Positions 34,657 to 43,487 of a stretch of 64,000 nucleotides of DNA are shown here, piece by piece. Every line of letters begins with the position of its first letter. Position 1 is the stretch's first letter. The notes below the pieces were generated by a model. It was given only the letters and a program-made list of their open reading frames with translations, ran no database searches and was not told where the DNA came from. Position numbers and translations under genes: made by a program. The DNA is from Furfurilactobacillus entadae (GTDB lineage Bacteria; Bacillota; Bacilli; Lactobacillales; Lactobacillaceae), in assembly GCF_045862745.1 (NCBI RefSeq), contig NZ_BQXN01000004.1, positions 66,368 through 130,367 on the forward strand. Direction: 5' to 3'.

Positions 34657-35940
34657 ATGAAATCAATGATCATCCAAGGAGGGCACCGGCTTAGCGGGTC
34701 TGTGTCCATCGGTGGCGCAAAAAACAGCACCGTGGCCTTGATTCCCGCTGCAATTTTGGCGGATACACCAGTACAATTTGACTCTGTTCCTGACATTTTA
34801 GATGTTCATAATCTAATGGCAATTTTAGATTCAATGAATGTATCCTCACGTTTTGAAAATGGGGTTTTGGACATTGATCCAACCCACATTGAGGAAAATG
34901 CACTTCCCGGTAAGGCCATCAAGAGTTTACGCGCGTCGTACTACTTCATGGGGGCATTGCTAGGGCGGTTTAAACGGGCGACCGTTTCATTCCCTGGTGG
35001 GGACAACATCGGGCCACGGCCCATTGACCAGCACATTAAGGGCTTCAAAGCCCTTGGTGCTCAGGTGACGGAGATCGGCGATTCGGTCAACATTGACGCG
35101 AGTGAAGGTCTGCACGGCGCCCGGATTTTCTTAGACATTGTGTCCGTTGGGGCCACGATGAACATCATTTTAGCGGCCGTTAAAGCAAGTGGCTTAACGG
35201 TTATTGAAAATGCCGCCAAAGAACCAGAAATCATTGATTTGGCAACGTTCTTGAACAACATGGGGGCCAAAATTCGGGGTGCAGGGACGGATGTGATCCG
35301 GATCGAAGGCGTTCCAAGCTTAAAGGCAACGAACACACACACGATTATTCCTGACCGGATTGAAGCAGGAACTTATCTTTCCATGGCCGCAGCCTATGGA
35401 AATGGCGTGAACGTGCAAAATGTCATTCCAGAACATTTGGAGGCTTTTACAGCCAAACTGCTCGAAATGGGCGTGAAGCTTGATATCGAAGAAGACAGCA
35501 TTTACGTTCATGCAAGCAAGCACCTGACGCCAATTCAGGTTAAGACAATGCCGTACCCTGGGTTTGCGACGGACCTTCAACAACCAATTACGCCGTTAAT
35601 GAGTTTGGCAGAGGGGTCAAGTATCATCATTGACACCATTTACCCAGAACGAACAAAGCACATCCCTGAATTAAACCGCATGGGCGAGAACATTCGGCTG
35701 GAAGACAACATGATCGTGGTTAACCACGCGACGGCGTTAACGGGGACAACGGTTTCGGCGGGCGAAATTCGTGCCGGGGCAGCGTTAGTCATTGCCGCTT
35801 TGATGGCTGATGGAAACACGATCATTACCAACGCGGAGAACATTTTACGCGGCTATGACCGGATTTCCGAAAAACTGAAGGGCATGGGTGCTGTGGTTCA
35901 GATCCTTGAGGACACGGATGCCGGTGTGTTTGAGTTCTAG
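34657..35940 (+). CDS. murA: UDP-GlcNAc enolpyruvyl transferase, Asp variant
   Basis: A 427-residue enzyme of the first committed step of peptidoglycan synthesis, transferring enolpyruvate from PEP to UDP-GlcNAc. The fold is two inverse alpha/beta domains; the substrate-binding Lys22-Asn23 is in GGAKNST and Arg in SLRAS. The active-site loop reads FPGGDNIGPRPIDQH: the position normally held by the catalytic Cys (115 in E. coli) is Asp116. Such Cys-to-Asp enzymes are known to work and to resist fosfomycin. Many Firmicutes hold two murA copies; only this one is in the window. ATG follows AAAGAGGAC. Confidence 0.93.
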   Translation: MKSMIIQGGHRLSGSVSIGGAKNSTVALIPAAILADTPVQFDSVPDILDVHNLMAILDSMNVSSRFENGVLDIDPTHIEENALPGKAIKSLRASYYFMGALLGRFKRATVSFPGGDNIGPRPIDQHIKGFKALGAQVTEIGDSVNIDASEGLHGARIFLDIVSVGATMNIILAAVKASGLTVIENAAKEPEIIDLATFLNNMGAKIRGAGTDVIRIEGVPSLKATNTHTIIPDRIEAGTYLSMAAAYGNGVNVQNVIPEHLEAFTAKLLEMGVKLDIEEDSIYVHASKHLTPIQVKTMPYPGFATDLQQPITPLMSLAEGSSIIIDTIYPERTKHIPELNRMGENIRLEDNMIVVNHATALTGTTVSAGEIRAGAALVIAALMADGNTIITNAENILRGYDRISEKLKGMGAVVQILEDTDAGVFEF

Positions 35941-35960
35941 TCGTTTTGTCGTTGGCTCTA

Positions 35961-35989
35961 TTGCAAGCAATCTTGATTCATGGTATATT
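35961..35989 (+). promoter_or_regulatory. rpmE2 promoter
   Basis: TTGCAA and TATATT with a 17-base spacer, 64 bases upstream of the rpmE2 start. No Zur-like box was seen nearby. Confidence 0.75.
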
Positions 35990-36052
35990 ACATGGGTTGA
36001 TGATAAGAAACTATGACTCAGCAAATGACTCATGGCAAAGGAGATATTCATA

Positions 36053-36298
36053 ATGAAACAAGGAATTCACCCAGATTACCACCAGGTTGTGTTCATGGAC
36101 TCAACCACTGGTTTCAAGTTTATGTCAGGTTCAACTGCTACTTCACAAGAAACCACTGAATGGGAAGATGGCAACACGTACCCATTGATCCGTGTTGAAA
36201 TCACTTCAGATTCACACCCATTCTACACTGGTAAGCAGAAGTTCACTCAAGCCGATGGTGCTGTTGACAAGTTTAACAAGAAGTACGGTTTGAAGTAA
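36053..36298 (+). CDS. rpmE2: 50S ribosomal protein L31, type B
   Basis: 81 residues from ATG 36053 behind AAAGGAGA. Starts MKQGIHPDYHQVVFMDSTTG and ends DKFNKKYGLK, typical of L31. There are no cysteines at all, so this is the zinc-free type B form, which in other bacteria replaces the zinc-binding form when zinc is scarce. In lactobacilli it is often the only L31. Single gene with its own promoter and terminator. Confidence 0.96.
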   Translation: MKQGIHPDYHQVVFMDSTTGFKFMSGSTATSQETTEWEDGNTYPLIRVEITSDSHPFYTGKQKFTQADGAVDKFNKKYGLK

Positions 36299-36330
36299 GC
36301 TTAACCACATGATTTTGGTATCTTACCGAT

Positions 36331-36367
36331 GCCCCGTTTGCGACTTTACGCTGACGGGGCGTTTTTT
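36331..36367 (+). terminator. Terminator after rpmE2
   Basis: Stem GCCCCGT / ACGGGGC with a 16-base loop and a TTTTTT run. Confidence 0.85.
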
Positions 36368-36402
36368 ATTTAGTTGAACAATCGAAAGAATGAGAGGGAA
36401 TC

Positions 36403-37802
36403 ATGGCAACAGAAACAACAGATCGAATCCCACGCTTCGTGGTTTTAGCAATTTTAGGGACGGCGCTCCTGTCTTTTTGCGGTATTTTGACGGAGACGTC
36501 CATGAACGTCACGTTTCCAACGTTAATGGCCCAGTTCCATGTCCAAATCGACACGGTTCAGTGGTTAACAACGGGCTATTTATTGGTGGCAGCCCTTGTG
36601 ATGACCATGGCGTCATTTATTCATAAACGGTTTACGTACCGTGCGGCGTTTGCGACGGCAGTGCTCCTCTTTTTAGTGGGGTTGTTGATGTGTGCGTTGG
36701 CCCCAACGTTTAGCATACTTCTGGTGGGGCGGTTGATTGGCGGAATCGCGACGGGTTTATCGACCCCACTGATGTTTAGCATCATTACCGATTTTATTCC
36801 GCACGCAAAGCTGGGGCAGAGCATGGCAATCGGTGGGACCATCATCGGCTTGGCGCCAACGCTTGGGCCAACGTATGGTGGGCTGGTCTCGTATTACCTT
36901 GGTTGGCGGACGATTTTTTGGATTATCTTACCGATTGCTTTGGCGGCGTTTTGCATTGGGTACTTTAACATTCAGCAACGGCACGCCACGAGCAAGGCTC
37001 ACTTTGACAGCGTTGGCTTTTTACTGATTGCGGCGGCGTTTGTAACAATTTCGTTGGGCTTTAATGATGCCTCCATTCACGGTTGGGCCAGTGGCTTGTT
37101 CATTGGTTTAACCGTGGTGGGCGCGGTAGCGCTAGGGTTGTACGCTGTTTGGGCCAGTCACACAGCGCAACCGCTCATTAATGTGACGATTTTTAAGAAT
37201 CCGATGTTTGTTCTGAGCTTTTTGACCTACATGATCCTTCAGCTAAGCAACATTGGGTTGGGGTTCCTCTTGCCAAACTACGCCCAGCTGGTTATTGGGG
37301 CAAACGTCATGACGGCTGGCTTATTGTTACTACCAGGAAGTCTTCTCCGAACGGTTTTGATGCCGTTTGCCGGCGGGTTACTGGATCGACGGGGCGCACG
37401 ACTGCCAATTTTAACGGGGCTAACGTGCTTAGTGGTGGCGATACTCGGGTTTGTGGTTATGGGCAGCCGCCTCTCCGTGGGCTGGGTGCTTGGGATCTAC
37501 ATCGTGTACAGTGTGGGCTTCTCCCTAACATTTAGTAACACGCTCACTAACGGGATCCGGCTGTTATTGGTGATGGGAACGCGGCGTTTAACGCGATTCA
37601 ACAGTATGCAGGGTCCATCGGGACGGCCATCATGGCAACGTTAATTGCGATTAGTCAAAACAAAGCAGGGCACCTGTCAAAAACGGCCGCCACAGCGCGT
37701 GGTGGTCACGATGATTTCATCCTGATTTTGGTATTGGCAATCATCATGCTGATCCTTGCGACGGTTAATTTTCATTTGCAGGCACAAAAACGAACCAACT
37801 AA
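36403..37802 (+). pseudogene. DHA2-family MFS efflux transporter, frameshifted
   Basis: A 14-helix drug:proton antiporter of the EmrB/LmrB type. The N-terminal helix reads LSFCGILTETSMNVTFPTLM, and the motif-A-like and motif-C-like regions (GPTYGGLVSYYLGWRTIFW) are present. The frame breaks at about 37562-37570: in the first frame the protein ends in unrelated residues at 37644, while the natural continuation GDGNAAFNAIQQYAGSIGTA and the last helix run in another frame to 37802. One added G at the GG of 37569-37570 would restore about 467 residues. As written, it lacks the last two helices and is probably non-functional, unless this is a sequencing error. Confidence 0.82.
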
Positions 37803-37843
37803 AAAATGCATGGTCGCTCAGCTCGAGTGATCATGCATTTTTT
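37801..37843. terminator. Bidirectional terminator
   Basis: Stem AAAAATGCATGGTC / GATCATGCATTTTT between two convergent MFS genes; it overlaps the last base pairs of both. Confidence 0.9.
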
Positions 37844-39074
37844 AGTTGGCTGATTGACGAAGATCGTGCGTATTAAACGTGAAGAGCGCAAGGTTTAAGG
37901 CGACAATCACCCCTGTCGAGAGGAAAACGGCACCGTAACCCCAGGTTCCAGAAACTGCGGAACCAATCAGCGGGCCGATGATACTCCCCATGGCCATGAA
38001 ACTTTGGTTCCATGAGAAGACCCGGCCAGTCGTCGACATGGGCGAATTTTTGGCCAGCAGGGTTTGGACGGCGGGCATCATTGTGGCATCAGAGATCCCA
38101 ATGAGAAAGCGGAAGAACCCGAGTTCCCAGACGTTTTTAACAAACGCCATGGGGATGAACACACAGATGGCAAAAATAAAGCCGATGGTGAGGATCCGTT
38201 CCGTCCCAATGCGGTCACCGAGGACGCCGAGCCGTGGGGCCGCAATGATGGTGGCAATTCCCGGAATCGCGGCAATAATCCCGGCAATGAGTGAGACGGA
38301 CCCGTGACCGTGAAGAAGCTGCCGGACGTATAAACTAAGGATCGGACTGATGGATTGGTTGGCAACCTGAATGATGGTCGTCGTGATGAGCATGGCAAAA
38401 ATGAGCCGCGGGTGGGCAAATGATTTTATGACCTCTTTGGTTGACTTCAACGCGGTCTTTTCAACCGGAGTAAAGTGTTCGTGAACAAAGAACCAGCTGA
38501 GGAAGAACACGATGAGCAACAGGCCGCCGGTGATAAAGAACGTAAAGCGATAGCCAAAACTGGCAGCTAAAGCACCACCCAGAAGCGGGCCTAACAGGTT
38601 CCCAGCGGTAAAACCGGTAACCAGGGTCCCTAGAGCCTGGCCGGAGTGTTCCTTGGGCGATTCAGTGGCGACCAGCGCATTAGCGTTAGAAATATAACCG
38701 GAGAAGACCCCTTGAATCAGCCGAAGGGCAATTAATTCCCAGACGTTGGTTACGAGTCCCATGGCACCGAGAACAATGGCCATCCCGAGAGAGGCACGAA
38801 GAATCATTAACTTGCGCCCCTTACGGTCAGCTAACCGCCCCCACAGTGGGGAGGCGATGGCGGTCACAAAGTAGGTCGCAGAAAAGGTGATCCCGGAATA
38901 AAAATTAAGCTGCGCGGTGGAAAAATGGCCAAGGGTGTCGATGTAAAGTGACATGAAGGGCATAATTTCACTGAAGCCCATCCCGGCCATAAAGGTGCCA
39001 AACCAGAGGACAAAAATGTTTTGTTCCCAGGGGAGCCGTTTCCGAAATAATTGATGTTTAAGTTTTTTGAGCAA
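37842..39074 (-). CDS. DHA1-family MFS efflux transporter
   Basis: 410 residues from TTG 39074, chosen for AAAGGAGG seven bases upstream. Twelve predicted helices; the cytoplasmic loop between helices 2 and 3 has motif A, GRLADRKGRKLMILR, and helix 5 has LVTGFTAGNLLGPLLGGALA, an antiporter motif C. This is the layout of Bmr/NorA/TetA-like multidrug exporters; the substrate is unknown. A starting basic stretch (KKLKHQLFRKR) lies before helix 1. It stands between a convergent DHA2 gene and a giant hairpin. Confidence 0.9.
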   Translation of the reverse strand: MLKKLKHQLFRKRLPWEQNIFVLWFGTFMAGMGFSEIMPFMSLYIDTLGHFSTAQLNFYSGITFSATYFVTAIASPLWGRLADRKGRKLMILRASLGMAIVLGAMGLVTNVWELIALRLIQGVFSGYISNANALVATESPKEHSGQALGTLVTGFTAGNLLGPLLGGALAASFGYRFTFFITGGLLLIVFFLSWFFVHEHFTPVEKTALKSTKEVIKSFAHPRLIFAMLITTTIIQVANQSISPILSLYVRQLLHGHGSVSLIAGIIAAIPGIATIIAAPRLGVLGDRIGTERILTIGFIFAICVFIPMAFVKNVWELGFFRFLIGISDATMMPAVQTLLAKNSPMSTTGRVFSWNQSFMAMGSIIGPLIGSAVSGTWGYGAVFLSTGVIVALNLALFTFNTHDLRQSAN

Positions 39075-39156
39075 TGGGGGTCCTCCTTTTACTTTGATGA
39101 GTGGCATTATTTTTTCAGATAAACAATAAACTATTCTACACCATTTCAAAAAAAGA

Positions 39157-39264
39157 GCGGAAACGAACACGGTTAGGCCCACTTCTCTAAGGAATCCCCT
39201 GCATGGACGTTTTGGGTCCAGGCAGGGGATTCCTTAGAGAAAAAGGGCCTGTGTTCGTTTCCGC
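39157..39264. repeat. Very long hairpin (108 bases), terminator-like
   Basis: Nested inverted repeats: GCGGAAACGAACAC with GTGTTCGTTTCCGC, GGCCC with GGGCC, CTCTAAGGAATCCCCTGC with GCAGGGGATTCCTTAGAG, and TGGAC with GTCCA around a 7-base loop. About 42 of 50 bases per arm pair. On the minus strand it is followed by CTCTTTTTTT, so it can terminate the phosphatase gene; the plus side has only TTTT. It is far longer than the other terminators in this window. Confidence 0.8.
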
Positions 39265-39286
39265 GTTTTCAATCCTTCGTGGACGG

Positions 39287-39754
39287 TTACTGATTAGCCG
39301 CGCTGATTTTAGTCAACCAGGCGGGCAACACTTCGTTTAGCTGCCGGTAGGTCAGTTCGAAATTATGGGAGTACCACGGGTCAGGAATTTCCTGGTCAGA
39401 CCGATCTGGCAGAATTTCGTAGGCCATGTGGAGTTTAGCCTGGGCGTTTGCCGGGGCCATGTGCTTTAGATTAGCCAGGTTGGAGCGATCCATGGTGATG
39501 ATCCAGTCAGCCCACGCAAAGTCTTGTGGTGTAATGGGTCGGGATCGGTGGGACTCGGCGTTTAAACCGTGCTCGGCCAAGGTGTGACGGGCGCCAGGGT
39601 GAGCCTGATTGCTCTCCTCCCAGTTGCTGGTGGCGACGGAATCAACGTGAATTTGGTGACTTAATCCGGCTTCGTCAACCATGTGCGTAAAGATGACCTC
39701 GGCCATTGGTGAGCGACAAATGTTGCCAAGGCAAACGAATAGAACATTTTGCAT
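39287..39754 (-). CDS. Low-molecular-weight protein-tyrosine phosphatase
   Basis: A 155-residue cytoplasmic phosphatase. The P-loop CX5R is right at the N-terminus (VCLGNICRSPMAE, Cys8, Arg14), and the general-acid DPWY is near residue 121 (EIPDPWYSHNFE). The length is normal for the family. Family members act on tyrosine kinases, on other phosphoproteins, or as arsenate-reductase relatives; the DPWY Asp and the P-loop favour the phosphatase. Isolated gene between the giant hairpin and the divergent murF. Confidence 0.93.
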   Translation of the reverse strand: MQNVLFVCLGNICRSPMAEVIFTHMVDEAGLSHQIHVDSVATSNWEESNQAHPGARHTLAEHGLNAESHRSRPITPQDFAWADWIITMDRSNLANLKHMAPANAQAKLHMAYEILPDRSDQEIPDPWYSHNFELTYRQLNEVLPAWLTKISAANQ

Positions 39755-39861
39755 AAGGGTCCTCCGTATGTTGAATCAAAGTAGTGCTTCTATTTTGCCG
39801 TGTGTTGCGGTGAAGCGCAAGGGTGACGGCTTGAAAAATGGGCCGTGGTCTAGGTTGTGAT

Positions 39862-39891
39862 TTGCTTGCCGTTTAGTGAGCATGGTATAAT
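39862..39891 (+). promoter_or_regulatory. murF promoter
   Basis: TTGCTT and TATAAT with an 18-base spacer, about 107 bases before the murF start codon. Confidence 0.65.
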
Positions 39892-39997
39892 TTACTCCGA
39901 TTGTGATTAAATAACTGGTTAACGGAAACGGTGACCAGTAGGAATGAAATGATCACCAAACGGTAGAATGTGCAACCATGCACTGTGAGGATAACAA

Positions 39998-41383
39998 ATG
40001 AAAATGCAATTGGCAGAAATCGCGAAGGCGGTAGATGCACAAAATGAACTTGGCGATTGGGCGGATGTAACGGTAACTTCCGTCAATTTTGATAGTCGTC
40101 AATTAACGCCTGGTGGTTTATTTGTGCCACTCGTTGCGGACCATGATGGTCATGACTATATTGAGAGCGCAAAAGATCACGGCGCAGTTGCTAGCCTGTG
40201 GGCAAGCGACCACGAAGCGTCAATGCCAACCGCTTTTCCGGTACTGGTTGTTGACGATCCGTTGGCGGCCATGCAGGCGCTGGCTCAGCACTGGTTAAAA
40301 AAGATCAATCCGCAAGTGGTTGCGATCACTGGAAGTAACGGGAAGACCACGACAAAAGACATGACCGCCAGCATTTTAGGAACGGAGTTTAACGTTGTCA
40401 AGACCTATGCTAACTACAATAACGAGGTTGGTGTGCCATTCACGGTTTTGTCGATGGATGCTAACACTGAAGTGCTGGTCGTTGAAATGGGCATGGATCG
40501 GTTCGGTCAGTTGGACGAATTAAGCCGGTTAGTTCAACCAGATGTGGCGGTCATCACAATGATTGGTGAAGCGCACATCGAGTTTTTCGGAACCCGGGAT
40601 AAAATTGCGGATGCAAAGCTAGAAATCACCCATGGATTGAAGGAAGACGGCCGGTTTGTTTTTGATGGGGATGAACCCTTACTTCAAGAACGGGCTGAAA
40701 CGGTTGCAAATGATGGCCTAACGTTTGGTCAGCGAAGTGCGAATACGCTATACCCAACGGCAATCAAACAAGATAACGCCACTCATGAAACAACATTTAC
40801 GGTGAACGCTTGGCCGGATGAAACGTTTAGTATGCCGTTACTGGGCGAGTATAACGTGAACAACGCGCTGGCAGCCTTGACGGTTGGAAACCTGTTTCAT
40901 ATTCGACCTGCTAACCTCGTCAAGGGGTTGGCAAACGTTGAACTAACGGCTAACCGCACCCAGTGGTTAACGGGAGCGGTTGGAGAAGCCATCCTGAGTG
41001 ACATTTATAATGCCAACCCAACGGCAATGAAAGACGTTTTGGTGATGTTTGCAAAGACACCAGCGATCGGCCGCCACATTGCGGTACTGGGTGACATGCT
41101 GGAGCTTGGCGTGAATGCGGATGCACTTCATGCTTCTGTTTCAGAAGCACTAGACCCTGAGACGGTTGAGGAATTGTACCTGGTTGGGCCGCACATGAAG
41201 GCATTAGCTGAAGCAGTGGCTGATCGTTACGATGCCACAGCCGTCCACTATTACACTGATGATGCGAAGGACCAGCTGATTGCTGATTTGTTGGCGGACG
41301 TCACCAGTACGGATGAAGTGTTATTAAAGGCGAGTCATGGTGAACATCTCGACGTCGTCTTGGAAGCTTTGCAAAAAAAGTAA
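39998..41383 (+). CDS. murF: UDP-MurNAc-tripeptide:D-Ala-D-Ala ligase
   Basis: A 461-residue Mur ligase that adds D-Ala-D-Ala to UDP-MurNAc-tripeptide, the last cytoplasmic step of the peptidoglycan precursor. The N-terminal domain has the MurF-type SVNFDSRQLTPGGLFVPLV; the ATP loop is AITGSNGKTTTKDMTASIL at about 110-130; the central domain has NYNNEVGVPFT, and the C-terminal domain NANPTAMKDVL. ATG 39998 follows GTGAGGATAACAA. Followed by a terminator, then cshA; this murF-cshA order is common in lactobacilli. Confidence 0.96.
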   Translation: MKMQLAEIAKAVDAQNELGDWADVTVTSVNFDSRQLTPGGLFVPLVADHDGHDYIESAKDHGAVASLWASDHEASMPTAFPVLVVDDPLAAMQALAQHWLKKINPQVVAITGSNGKTTTKDMTASILGTEFNVVKTYANYNNEVGVPFTVLSMDANTEVLVVEMGMDRFGQLDELSRLVQPDVAVITMIGEAHIEFFGTRDKIADAKLEITHGLKEDGRFVFDGDEPLLQERAETVANDGLTFGQRSANTLYPTAIKQDNATHETTFTVNAWPDETFSMPLLGEYNVNNALAALTVGNLFHIRPANLVKGLANVELTANRTQWLTGAVGEAILSDIYNANPTAMKDVLVMFAKTPAIGRHIAVLGDMLELGVNADALHASVSEALDPETVEELYLVGPHMKALAEAVADRYDATAVHYYTDDAKDQLIADLLADVTSTDEVLLKASHGEHLDVVLEALQKK

Positions 41384-41413
41384 CCGATTTCGTAAATAAT
41401 TGAAAATAAAGTC

Positions 41414-41456
41414 CGGCACCATTAGCTCACCGACAGGGAGCTGATGGTGCCGTTTT
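41414..41456 (+). terminator. Terminator after murF
   Basis: Fifteen-base stem CGGCACCATTAGCTC / GAGCTGATGGTGCCG with TTTT. Confidence 0.88.
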
Positions 41457-41568
41457 GATTCATGGTTGCCAGTCAAACTTAGTTGCCAAACAACGCGTGA
41501 CGCGTTAAACTGGTACAGTTGCGTTTTTAGACGCATCCACGATAATAACTCACTAAACAATGAAGAAA

Positions 41569-41643
41569 GACAAATCGAAACGGCCGTCCTCACGCGTTCG
41601 CAGACGGATTTTTGTGAGTGTTGATGAAACCTTTCGATTGTAG
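41569..41643 (+). promoter_or_regulatory. Structured 5' leader of cshA
   Basis: ACAAATCGAAACGG at 41570-41583 can pair, with bulges, with CCTTTCGATTGT at 41630-41641, ending two bases before the AGGAGG site. Inside lie CCGT / ACGG and CTCAC / GTGAG pairings. A leader that folds just in front of the ribosome-binding site fits cold-induced control of an RNA helicase; this is inferred. Confidence 0.45.
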
Positions 41644-41654
41644 GAGGAACTAAT

Positions 41655-43232
41655 TTGAAGTTTGCAGAACTAGGTCTGAAAAAGGACCTGTTGAAAGCCA
41701 TTGACGAAAGTGGTTTTGAAGAAGCAACGCCCATTCAAGAACAGACGATTCCGCTGGTAATGGACGGTAAGGATGTTATCGGTCAGGCCCAAACCGGGAC
41801 TGGTAAGACAGCAGCCTTTGGTTTACCGATCTTGGATAAGATCGACGTGAACAACCCGAACGTTCAAGCACTGATCGTTTCACCAACCCGTGAACTTGCC
41901 ATCCAAACGCAAGAAGAATTATACCGGTTAGGTAAATACGAACGGGCTCGTGTTCAGGTTGTTTATGGTGGGGCCGACATTCGTCGCCAAATCAACAGCT
42001 TGAAGAACCATCCACAAATCGTGGTTGGGACACCAGGGCGGTTGCTTGACCACATCAACCGGAAGACAGTTCGGTTGGACCACGTGGAAACACTGGTTTT
42101 GGATGAAGCTGACGAAATGCTCGACATGGGCTTCCTTGATGACATCGAAAGCATCATCAAGCAAGTTCCTGAAACGCGGCAAACGCTGTTATTCTCTGCA
42201 ACAATGCCTGATAAGATCAAACGGATTGGTGTTCAATTTATGCACCAACCCGAAGAAGTTCGGATCAAGGCCAAGGAATTGACAACAGACCTTGTTGATC
42301 AGTTCTACGTTAAGTCAAAGGAATTTGAAAAGTTTGATTTGATGACACGTTTGTTTGACGTTCAAGCGCCTGATCTGACCATTGTGTTTGGTCGGACAAA
42401 GCGGCGGGTCGACGAACTGTCGAAGGGACTAGAAGCCCGTGGCTACAACGCTGCTGGGATTCATGGTGACCTGACACAACAACGGCGGTCACAAATTCTG
42501 AAGCAGTTCCGGGATGGTAAATTAGACATCTTGGTTGCAACGGATGTGGCAGCCCGTGGTTTAGACATTTCTGGTGTCACCCACGTGTACAACTACGACA
42601 TTCCTCAGGATCCTGAAAGCTATGTTCACCGGATCGGCCGGACCGGCCGTGCCGGACATCATGGCACAAGTTTGACGTTCGTAACGCCAAACGAAATGGA
42701 CTACCTGCGTGAAATTGAAAAGTTGACCAAGGTGCGGATGTTACCATTGAAGCCACCTTCGGCTGCTGAAGCCTTTGCCGGTCAATTGGCTGCTGCAGAA
42801 ACGAAGGTTGCTGAACTGGTTGACCAGACAGACACCACGAAGTTCGAAAAAGAAGCCAGTGAATTGTTAGATCACTACGATGCGCAAGAACTTGTTGCTG
42901 CATTATTAAGTAACCTGACGCCTGGTGACGAACATGCTGTGCCTGTTCACATTACACCAGAACGCCCATTACCTCGTCGTCATGGCGGTGGTAACGGCGG
43001 TCATGGTCGCTCAGGTCATGGTGGTGGTTACCGTGGTAACAACCGTAATGGTCGGAGTAACGGTGGCAGTCGCGGCGGTTACCGTGGCGGAAGTAGCCGT
43101 GGTGACAGCAGTCGGGGACATGGGGATCACAAACCAAGTTCACGCGGCGGCAACGGCAGTCGGAGTAACGGCAGCCGCAACGGTGGTAATGGCGGTAGCA
43201 GCAAGCGAAGCTACTCAATCAACCATAAGTAA
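41655..43232 (+). CDS. cshA: DEAD-box RNA helicase CshA
   Basis: A 525-residue ATP-dependent RNA helicase for ribosome assembly, mRNA decay and cold growth. Q motif ATPIQEQTIPLV, motif I AQTGTGKT, motif II DEAD, motif III SAT, motif VI HRIGRTGRAG, all intact. After residue about 440 follows a Gly/Arg/Ser/Asn-rich tail (RGG-like repeats) for unspecific RNA binding. TTG start with GTAGGAGGAACTAAT in front. Long leader able to fold; terminator after the gene. Confidence 0.96.
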   Translation: MKFAELGLKKDLLKAIDESGFEEATPIQEQTIPLVMDGKDVIGQAQTGTGKTAAFGLPILDKIDVNNPNVQALIVSPTRELAIQTQEELYRLGKYERARVQVVYGGADIRRQINSLKNHPQIVVGTPGRLLDHINRKTVRLDHVETLVLDEADEMLDMGFLDDIESIIKQVPETRQTLLFSATMPDKIKRIGVQFMHQPEEVRIKAKELTTDLVDQFYVKSKEFEKFDLMTRLFDVQAPDLTIVFGRTKRRVDELSKGLEARGYNAAGIHGDLTQQRRSQILKQFRDGKLDILVATDVAARGLDISGVTHVYNYDIPQDPESYVHRIGRTGRAGHHGTSLTFVTPNEMDYLREIEKLTKVRMLPLKPPSAAEAFAGQLAAAETKVAELVDQTDTTKFEKEASELLDHYDAQELVAALLSNLTPGDEHAVPVHITPERPLPRRHGGGNGGHGRSGHGGGYRGNNRNGRSNGGSRGGYRGGSSRGDSSRGHGDHKPSSRGGNGSRSNGSRNGGNGGSSKRSYSINHK

Positions 43233-43270
43233 ACAAATTAACGCACGTTTAAACGCGTTTAACTGATAAG

Positions 43271-43317
43271 AACCCGTGATTGATGGACACTAACTGTCTG
43301 TGGATCACGGGTTTTTT
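43271..43317 (+). terminator. Terminator after cshA
   Basis: Stem AACCCGTGAT / ATCACGGGTT with a TTTTTT run. Confidence 0.9.
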
Positions 43318-43415
43318 ATTGTTTCTGATGTAAAATGGCGCGTTGAGGTTGATCCATGACCGGTGGGTTTACAGGTTAACTGCGGTTGGTTTCGCACGAG
43401 CAACCGGGAAATTAT

Positions 43416-43423
43416 GCTATAAT
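43416..43423 (+). promoter_or_regulatory. Extended -10 promoter of acpS-alr-mazEF
   Basis: TGCTATAAT, an extended -10 box, 65 bases upstream of acpS. No good -35 is needed with the TG extension. Confidence 0.6.
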
Positions 43424-43487
43424 TTCGGTTAGACAATCAAGGCGGCAGGCGGGATTAACGCCTTGTGACGCGAAGCAGGAGGTAGCC

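Noticed and set aside
42952..43218. Opposite-strand frame over the glycine/arginine-rich tail of cshA
   Set aside because: It is a shadow of a repetitive coding tail with Cys/His/Arg-rich translation and no ribosome-binding site.
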